This document shows, piece by piece, positions 4,990 through 9,415 of a DNA stretch of 9,415 nucleotides (position 1 is the stretch's first letter; each line of letters begins with the position of its first letter). Under the pieces are notes generated by a model. That model made no database searches. It had not been told where the DNA came from and saw only the letters and a program-made list of their open reading frames with translations. This stretch comes from SCUN01 sp046598935 (GTDB lineage Bacteria; Acidobacteriota; Vicinamibacteria; Vicinamibacterales; SCN-69-37): the NCBI GenBank assembly GCA_046598935.1, contig JBKJHW010000068.1, positions 1 to 9,415 of the forward strand, in the 5' to 3' direction. A program made the translations under genes and the position numbers.

Positions 4990-5981
4990 GGCGTCGTTCT
5001 CAGTCGTACGCCCTGGTCTTCGATGTCAAACGGGAGTACGCGCGCGCCACCGTCGGTGAGCGCCCGCGAGACTTCCGCGTGACGCTCCGGCGGCACGAGG
5101 CAGATGAGACACCCGCCGCCGCCCGCGCCGCAGACTTTGCCTGCCACTGCGCCGGCGGCGCGCGCGCGGTCGAGCAGCGCGTTGATCGCCGCCGTCGTCA
5201 CACCCGGCGCGAGCCGCTTGCGGTTGTCCCATTCGGCGGCCAGTTCGCGGCCGACACTGTCCCAGTCCTGGCGGTCGAGCGCGTCGCGCATCCGCCGCGC
5301 AATGGCCGCGATGTTCTCGAACGCTTCAACGACGGCGGTCTCGCCGTCGATGTGGCGCTTCATCATGTCCCAGTTGTTGATGCCCGAATTTCTCGACGCG
5401 TGCGTGTAGGCCAGGACGATCCGGGACGCGAGCGCCGCGGGCGGGACAGACATCTGCACGCGGCGAATGCCGGTGAGGTCCAGTTCGACGGCTGACACGC
5501 CGCCGAACAGCGCCGGGCGGTAGTCCTGCACGCCGGTCGGGACGTCGATCACCTGCGCCTCGACGTTCTTTGCGATCTCGAAGATCTCATTGGCCCCGAG
5601 ATGGCGCTCCGTGAACGCCGCCAGGGCCGCGATGAGCGCGATGTTCATCGCCGACGAGCCCGCGATGCCGGCGCCGACAGGCGAATCGGAACGGGTCGTC
5701 AGCGTGAGGCCTTTCGCGTCAAAGAAACGGACGAGCCTCGCCACCAATGGCAGCGTGGCGGTGCCGAGGGCGGCCGGGCTGCCGGCCTCGACGCGCTCGC
5801 CCGTGTCGTCCGAGACAAGCACCACGCGGCCGTCGTGACGCGACTCGATCGTGCAGTGAGCGCGCAGGCTGATTGCCGCGTTCAGCGTAACGGCTGGTTG
5901 ATGGAACAGGTAGAGCGGCCAGATGTCGATCGTGCCGCCCGCGAGATCAATACGGGTCGGCGCGGAGCAGTCGATGCGCAC
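4986..5981 (-). CDS. GHMP-family sugar kinase, substrate unassigned (heptose-kinase-like)
   Basis: ATP-dependent small-molecule kinase of the galactokinase/homoserine/mevalonate/phosphomevalonate superfamily. The 331-residue product has all three family motifs: APTRIDLAGG (7-16), the phosphate-binding loop PVGAGIAGSSAMN (101-113) and KVCGAGGGGCLI (282-293). The APTRI-DLAGGT-DI opening and VQDYRPALFGG (151-161) resemble the D-glycero-D-manno-heptose 7-phosphate kinase (HddA)-like group, but no other heptose gene is in the window. Start GTG 5981 is the only usual start codon available in frame. No Shine-Dalgarno precedes it, and a TATAAT lies 7 nt upstream. It is divergent from the nagZ-ldcA-mpl recycling operon and coupled to a 64-residue protein downstream. 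A recycling-sugar substrate is possible but is inference. Confidence 0.85.
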   Translation of the reverse strand: MRIDCSAPTRIDLAGGTIDIWPLYLFHQPAVTLNAAISLRAHCTIESRHDGRVVLVSDDTGERVEAGSPAALGTATLPLVARLVRFFDAKGLTLTTRSDSPVGAGIAGSSAMNIALIAALAAFTERHLGANEIFEIAKNVEAQVIDVPTGVQDYRPALFGGVSAVELDLTGIRRVQMSVPPAALASRIVLAYTHASRNSGINNWDMMKRHIDGETAVVEAFENIAAIARRMRDALDRQDWDSVGRELAAEWDNRKRLAPGVTTAAINALLDRARAAGAVAGKVCGAGGGGCLICLVPPERHAEVSRALTDGGARVLPFDIEDQGVRLRTTP

Positions 5982-5988
5982 GCCGATG

Positions 5989-5996
5989 ATTATAAT
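5989..5996. promoter_or_regulatory. Palindromic shared -10 element of divergent promoters (ATTATAAT)
   Basis: ATTATAAT is its own reverse complement, so TATAAT reads on the + strand at 5991-5996 and on the - strand at 5994-5989. On the + strand it ends 9 nt before the nagZ ATG (6006); on the - strand it ends 7 nt before the kinase GTG (5981). It stands out as an A/T-only stretch in GC-rich DNA. Initiation 6-8 nt downstream would give transcripts beginning at, or within a few bases of, both start codons. Clear -35 boxes were not found: the + strand position reads CAGTCG, and the nearest - strand candidate, TTCACG, is spaced 20 nt. RNA polymerase could not occupy both sites at once. Confidence 0.55.
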
Positions 5997-6005
5997 GGCG
6001 GAAGA

Positions 6006-7115
6006 ATGTCGCTCCGTGAATTACGACGGCGCATCGGCCGGCTGGCCATCGTCGGGTTTGAAGGCCCATCAGTGTCGCCGGAACTGCGCGAGATCACTCG
6101 CGAGTTCGATCTCGGCGGCGTTATTTACTTTGCCCGCAACGTCGAGGAACCGCGACAGGTGAACGAGTTGTCGCGCGACGTCGCGGCGCTGGTGCGCCCG
6201 AGCGGAGGGAGTTCAAGCAACGAGTGGCCGTTGTGGATCAGCGTGGATCAGGAGGGCGGACGCGTCGCGCGCCTCAAGCGGCCGTTCACCGAGTGGCCGC
6301 CGATGAACACGCTCGGCCGCTCCGGCGACACGTCGCTCACACGCAAGTTCGCGGCGGCGCTGGCCGACGAGATGAGGGCCGTCGGTATCAATCTCGATTA
6401 CACGCCCGTGCTCGACATCCACACCAATTCGAAAAATCCCATCATCGGGGACCGCGCGTTCTCCGATCAGGCGCATCTGGTGGCGGCGCACGGCACGGTG
6501 ATGATCGAAACGCTTCAAGCCGCCGGCGTCGCCGCTTGCGGAAAACATTTTCCCGGACATGGCGACACCAGCACGGATTCGCATTTGGAGCTGCCGCTCG
6601 TCGAGCACCCGCCCGACCGGCTCGATGCAATCGAAATGGTGCCGTTTCGCGCGGCCGTCGCCGCCGACGCGGCCTTTGTGATGACTGCGCACGTGCTGGT
6701 GCCGGCGCTCGACGCAGAGCGGCCGGCCACGCTTTCGCCGGTGGTTGTTGACGGATGGCTCAAAGAAAAGCTCGGGTATAAGGGGATCGTCCTCAGCGAT
6801 GATCTGGGTATGAAGGCGATCAGCGCGTCGCTCGGCTTGGGCGAGGCGATGGTCCAGGCGCTCATCGCAGGCTGCGATGCCGCGCTGTTGTGCAACGAAC
6901 CGGCGGAGGCGCAGGTTGGCGCGCTCGAAGCCGTTATCCACGCGGTCGAATCGGGCCGCATTCCGGTCAAGCGAATTGATGACGCTCTGTCGCGTCAGGA
7001 GCGGGTCAAGACCCAATTCTTCGCGAGGGACGTCAAGCGCCGGAAAGTGCCAATGTCGCGCATCGGTTGCGCCGAGCACCAGGATATTTCGGAAGCGATG
7101 GCGCAATGGCGCTAG
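6006..7115 (+). CDS. nagZ: Beta-N-acetylhexosaminidase NagZ (glycoside hydrolase family 3)
   Basis: Cytoplasmic enzyme that removes GlcNAc from GlcNAc-1,6-anhydroMurNAc-peptides taken up during wall turnover. The 369-residue product has GGVIYFARN (37-45), SVDQEGGRVARL (79-90), LDYTPVLDI, the catalytic loop KHFPGHGDTSTDSH (180-193; Asp191-His193 dyad) and SDDLGMK (264-270) with the nucleophilic Asp. It has no signal peptide, consistent with cytoplasmic action. ATG 6006 is chosen because the family N-terminus begins there; the open frame continues upstream antisense to the kinase, which is a shadow. The purine-rich GGCGGAAGA sits too close for a normal Shine-Dalgarno, so initiation may be leaderless from the TATAAT at 5991. 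It is the first gene of an overlapping run with ldcA and mpl. Confidence 0.95.
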   Translation: MSLRELRRRIGRLAIVGFEGPSVSPELREITREFDLGGVIYFARNVEEPRQVNELSRDVAALVRPSGGSSSNEWPLWISVDQEGGRVARLKRPFTEWPPMNTLGRSGDTSLTRKFAAALADEMRAVGINLDYTPVLDIHTNSKNPIIGDRAFSDQAHLVAAHGTVMIETLQAAGVAACGKHFPGHGDTSTDSHLELPLVEHPPDRLDAIEMVPFRAAVAADAAFVMTAHVLVPALDAERPATLSPVVVDGWLKEKLGYKGIVLSDDLGMKAISASLGLGEAMVQALIAGCDAALLCNEPAEAQVGALEAVIHAVESGRIPVKRIDDALSRQERVKTQFFARDVKRRKVPMSRIGCAEHQDISEAMAQWR

Positions 7116-8074
7116 CAAAGACATCCGCCGGCTTCATAAAGATTCGGCCCGTTCGCCCGGGCGCCAGGGTCGCGATCATCGCGCCGGCCAGCCCGCTCAC
7201 GGCGGACTCGATCGCCGACAATGTGCTCGAGCGCGGCGTCGACGAGCTCAAGCGGCTCGGTTTCGTGCCGGTCTACGACGATCGGGTCAACGACCAGCGC
7301 GGCTACCTCGCCGGCAGCGCGCTGACACGGGCGTCGTCAATAGAGGATGCGGTGCGGGATCCGGCGATTGACGCGATGATTGCGTTGCGCGGCGGCTTCG
7401 GCTCGGCCCATTTGCTGCCTCTCATCGACGCAGGCGACTGGGCGAAGCGGCGCAAAGCGATGATCGGCTACAGCGACGTCACATCGCTTCACGTGCTGCT
7501 CAACTGCCACGCGGGCCTCGTGTCGATTCACGGCCCGATGATCGACAGACGGCTGTCCTCAGGTCCGGAGCGGTACGAGCCTTCGTCGCTATTGACCGCG
7601 CTGCTCGATCATCCGGTCGGAGAAGTGCCCGCGCCGACGGCGGAGGCGCTCATTCCCGGAACCGACGCGGTTGGCCCGATTCTCGGCGGCACGCTCTCGA
7701 TGCTCGCTGCTTCGCTCGGCACGCCGTACGCGTTCGATCCTCCGGACGGCTTCATCTTGTATATCGACGAGGTGGGGGAGCGGCCGTACCGGCTTGACCG
7801 GATGCTCACGCAGTTGAAATTCGCCCGTATCATCTCCCGCGCGAAGGGCATCGTCTTCAGCGGCATGCGCGGCTGCGATGAGCCGGACGGCGGCCTGTCG
7901 GCGCGCGACGTGCTGCGCGACGTGCTCCATGGATTCCCCGGCCCCGTAATCTATGGCCTGACATCAGGTCACGACACGGGTGAAATCGCTTCAATTCCCT
8001 TCGGCGTGAGAGCGCGCGTCACCACGTCGCCGGCAGCGCGCCTGATCATCGAGGAAGCCGCCGCCGGTGACTAG
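7106..8074 (+). CDS. ldcA: Muramoyltetrapeptide LD-carboxypeptidase (peptidase family S66)
   Basis: Cuts the terminal D-Ala from recycled L-Ala-gamma-D-Glu-meso-Dap-D-Ala tetrapeptides, giving the tripeptide used by Mpl. The 322-residue product shows the S66 features: VAIIAPASP near the start, ALRGGFGS (93-100), the nucleophile Ser123 in GYSD, Glu222 in IDEVGERPYRLDRML and His289 in TSGHD, completing the Ser-Glu-His triad. It has no signal peptide, fitting a cytoplasmic recycling role. ATG 7106 is chosen over the longer 7067 start because it gives a normal N-terminus and a 10-nt overlap with nagZ; GGAAG at 7091-7095 may serve as ribosome binding site. The neighbours on both sides act on the same peptide. 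Confidence 0.93.
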   Translation: MALAKTSAGFIKIRPVRPGARVAIIAPASPLTADSIADNVLERGVDELKRLGFVPVYDDRVNDQRGYLAGSALTRASSIEDAVRDPAIDAMIALRGGFGSAHLLPLIDAGDWAKRRKAMIGYSDVTSLHVLLNCHAGLVSIHGPMIDRRLSSGPERYEPSSLLTALLDHPVGEVPAPTAEALIPGTDAVGPILGGTLSMLAASLGTPYAFDPPDGFILYIDEVGERPYRLDRMLTQLKFARIISRAKGIVFSGMRGCDEPDGGLSARDVLRDVLHGFPGPVIYGLTSGHDTGEIASIPFGVRARVTTSPAARLIIEEAAAGD

Positions 8075-9415
8075 CCCCTGCCGCGGACGCGTTCATTTCA
8101 TCGGCGTCTGCGGGACCGCGATGGCCACGCTGGCCGCGATGTTCAAGCAGCGTGGCTACGACGTGCAAGGTTCGGATCACGGCGTGTACCCGCCGATGAG
8201 CCACTTTCTGGAGCGCGAGGGCATTAGAGTTTTCGACGGCTATCGCGAGGCGCAGATTTCGGGCGACATTTCGCTCGTCGTCGTCGGCAACGCAATCTCT
8301 CGCGGGAATGTCGAACTCGAGTCGGTACTCGATCGCAAGATCCGCTACGTCTCGCTGCCCGAGGCCATTCGCGAAGAGTTTCTGTGGAACCACCGGTCGA
8401 TTGTGATCGCTGGTACACATGGCAAGACGACCACGACGGCCCTCACGGCCTGGGTGTTGACGGCGGGAGGCTCGGATCCAAGCCTGCTGGTCGGCGGCAT
8501 CGCCGCGAACTTCGATGGGAGCTACCGGATCGGCGCCGGCCGCGATTTCGTGATCGAAGGCGATGAATACGACAGCGCCTTCTTCGACAAGACGGCGAAG
8601 TTCCTGAAGTATTTGCCGGACATCGCCGTCGTCGGTAATCTCGAATTCGATCACGCGGACATCTACGCGGATCTCGAAGCCCTCCGCGTGACGTTCCGGC
8701 GGTTTCTCAACCTGGTGCCGCGCTCCGGCACCGTGATTCTCGGCGACAGCGAGGAAACACTCAAACTGCGCAACTGGGCGCGAGGCACGATCGAGACCTT
8801 CGGCCTCTCGGCGACGGCCGATTGGCGCGCGAGTGAGCTGCTGCCGACACCGACCGGCACCAGATTCGAGGTCACGTACAAAGGCGACCCGCTCGGCCAT
8901 GTCCGGCTGCCGCTCTACGGCGAGCACAACGTCAGGAATGCGCTGGCGGCGATCGCCGTGGGTCACGCGGCCGGCCTCGAGTTCAGCGCGATGGCCAATG
9001 GCCTCGAGGAATTTCGCGGCGTCAAACGACGGCTGGAGCTTCGCGGGGTGGCGCGCGGCGTCGCGGTGTATGACGACTTTGCGCACCATCCGACGGCTAT
9101 CCTCGAAACGGTCAAGGCCATCAAGTCTGCGGATCCATCGCGCCGCGTGTGGGCGGTGTTCGAGCCGCGGTCGGCGACGTCATGCCGGAAAATCTTCCAG
9201 GACGATTTCGCCAACGCGTTCGGCGCGTCAGGCGCTGATGAGGTGATCCTGGCCTCGGTGTTCCGCGCCACGCTGCCCGATGACGAGCGGCTCTCGGTCG
9301 ACGAACTCATTCGCGATCTGAAGAACAGAGGCACCAGCGCCCGCACGTTCCCCACCACCGCCGCCATCGTCGACGCGATCGCTGCCGAAGCGAAAGATGG
9401 CGACGCCGTGCTGCT
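8067..9415 (+). CDS. mpl: UDP-N-acetylmuramate:L-Ala-gamma-D-Glu-meso-Dap ligase Mpl; 3' partial
   Basis: ATP-dependent ligase that joins recycled tripeptide directly to UDP-MurNAc, bypassing MurC, MurD and MurE. 449 full codons are visible, and the frame is still open at the window edge. Motifs in order: HFIGVCGTAMATLA (10-23), the ATP loop GTHGKTTTT (116-124), EGDEYDSAFFDK, NLEFDHADIY, YGEHNVRNALAA, DDFAHHPTAI and FEPRS. The DSAFFDK and FEPRS segments separate Mpl from MurC. Family length suggests that only about the last 15-25 residues are missing. GTG 8067 overlaps the end of ldcA by 8 nt and lies just before the first strand; no Shine-Dalgarno is obvious. The gene closes the visible recycling operon. 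Confidence 0.95.
   Translation, partial: MTSPCRGRVHFIGVCGTAMATLAAMFKQRGYDVQGSDHGVYPPMSHFLEREGIRVFDGYREAQISGDISLVVVGNAISRGNVELESVLDRKIRYVSLPEAIREEFLWNHRSIVIAGTHGKTTTTALTAWVLTAGGSDPSLLVGGIAANFDGSYRIGAGRDFVIEGDEYDSAFFDKTAKFLKYLPDIAVVGNLEFDHADIYADLEALRVTFRRFLNLVPRSGTVILGDSEETLKLRNWARGTIETFGLSATADWRASELLPTPTGTRFEVTYKGDPLGHVRLPLYGEHNVRNALAAIAVGHAAGLEFSAMANGLEEFRGVKRRLELRGVARGVAVYDDFAHHPTAILETVKAIKSADPSRRVWAVFEPRSATSCRKIFQDDFANAFGASGADEVILASVFRATLPDDERLSVDELIRDLKNRGTSARTFPTTAAIVDAIAAEAKDGDAVL

Noticed and set aside
5601..6005. Upstream extension of the nagZ frame
   Set aside because: It lies antisense to the GHMP kinase, is Arg-rich without family features, and the NagZ family N-terminus begins at ATG 6006.
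8046..9089. 347-residue open frame on the - strand opposite mpl
   Set aside because: It mirrors the codon bias of mpl in GC-rich DNA, shows no recognisable motif, and mpl on the + strand is certain.

Overview
The window is a GC-rich, gene-dense piece of bacterial chromosome. It holds housekeeping and cell-envelope genes, with no RNA gene, insertion sequence, prophage or CRISPR array visible. The cytoplasmic muropeptide-recycling genes (nagZ, ldcA, mpl) point to a Gram-negative-type envelope. The gene order ffh-rpsP-khpA-rimM-trmD-rplS-rnhB, the GC-rich codon use and the small lineage-type proteins fit an acidobacterial chromosome, perhaps a Vicinamibacteria-like one. That placement is an impression from gene content, not a demonstrated assignment.

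Region 1 (1-3109, + strand) is a translation operon: the 3' end of ffh (signal recognition particle protein), then rpsP (ribosomal protein S16), khpA (KH-domain RNA-binding protein), rimM (30S maturation), trmD (tRNA m1G37 methyltransferase), rplS (ribosomal protein L19) and rnhB (RNase HII). Spacing is tight, with 4-nt overlaps at rpsP/khpA and rimM/trmD. A short hairpin lies just before rplS.

Region 2 (3090-3918, + strand) continues the same run with a small two-helix membrane protein of unknown function and a short ThiE/TenI-family protein. The ThiE/TenI gene ends inside a degenerate 7-nt tandem repeat (3905-3986) that fills most of the following gap.

Region 3 (4000-4776, + strand) is a RodZ-like cell-shape protein with a helix-turn-helix domain, one membrane helix and a periplasmic DUF4115-type domain. 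It converges on a minus-strand pair: a GHMP-family sugar kinase (4986-5981) and a downstream 64-residue protein of unknown function (4795-4989), joined by an ATGA overlap.

Region 4 (6006-9415, + strand) is divergent from the kinase. It is a peptidoglycan-recycling operon, nagZ-ldcA-mpl, with overlaps of 10 and 8 nt; mpl runs off the window end. NagZ removes GlcNAc from muropeptides, LdcA trims tetrapeptides to tripeptides, and Mpl ligates the tripeptide back to UDP-MurNAc. The kinase and nagZ start codons are 24 nt apart across an ATTATAAT palindrome that gives a perfect -10 box on each strand, which suggests near-leaderless divergent transcripts.

Most genes are standard. The points most worth a second look are the heptamer repeat, the palindromic shared -10 with predicted leaderless starts, the unassigned kinase plus small-protein pair beside the recycling operon, and the atypical ThiE/TenI protein.
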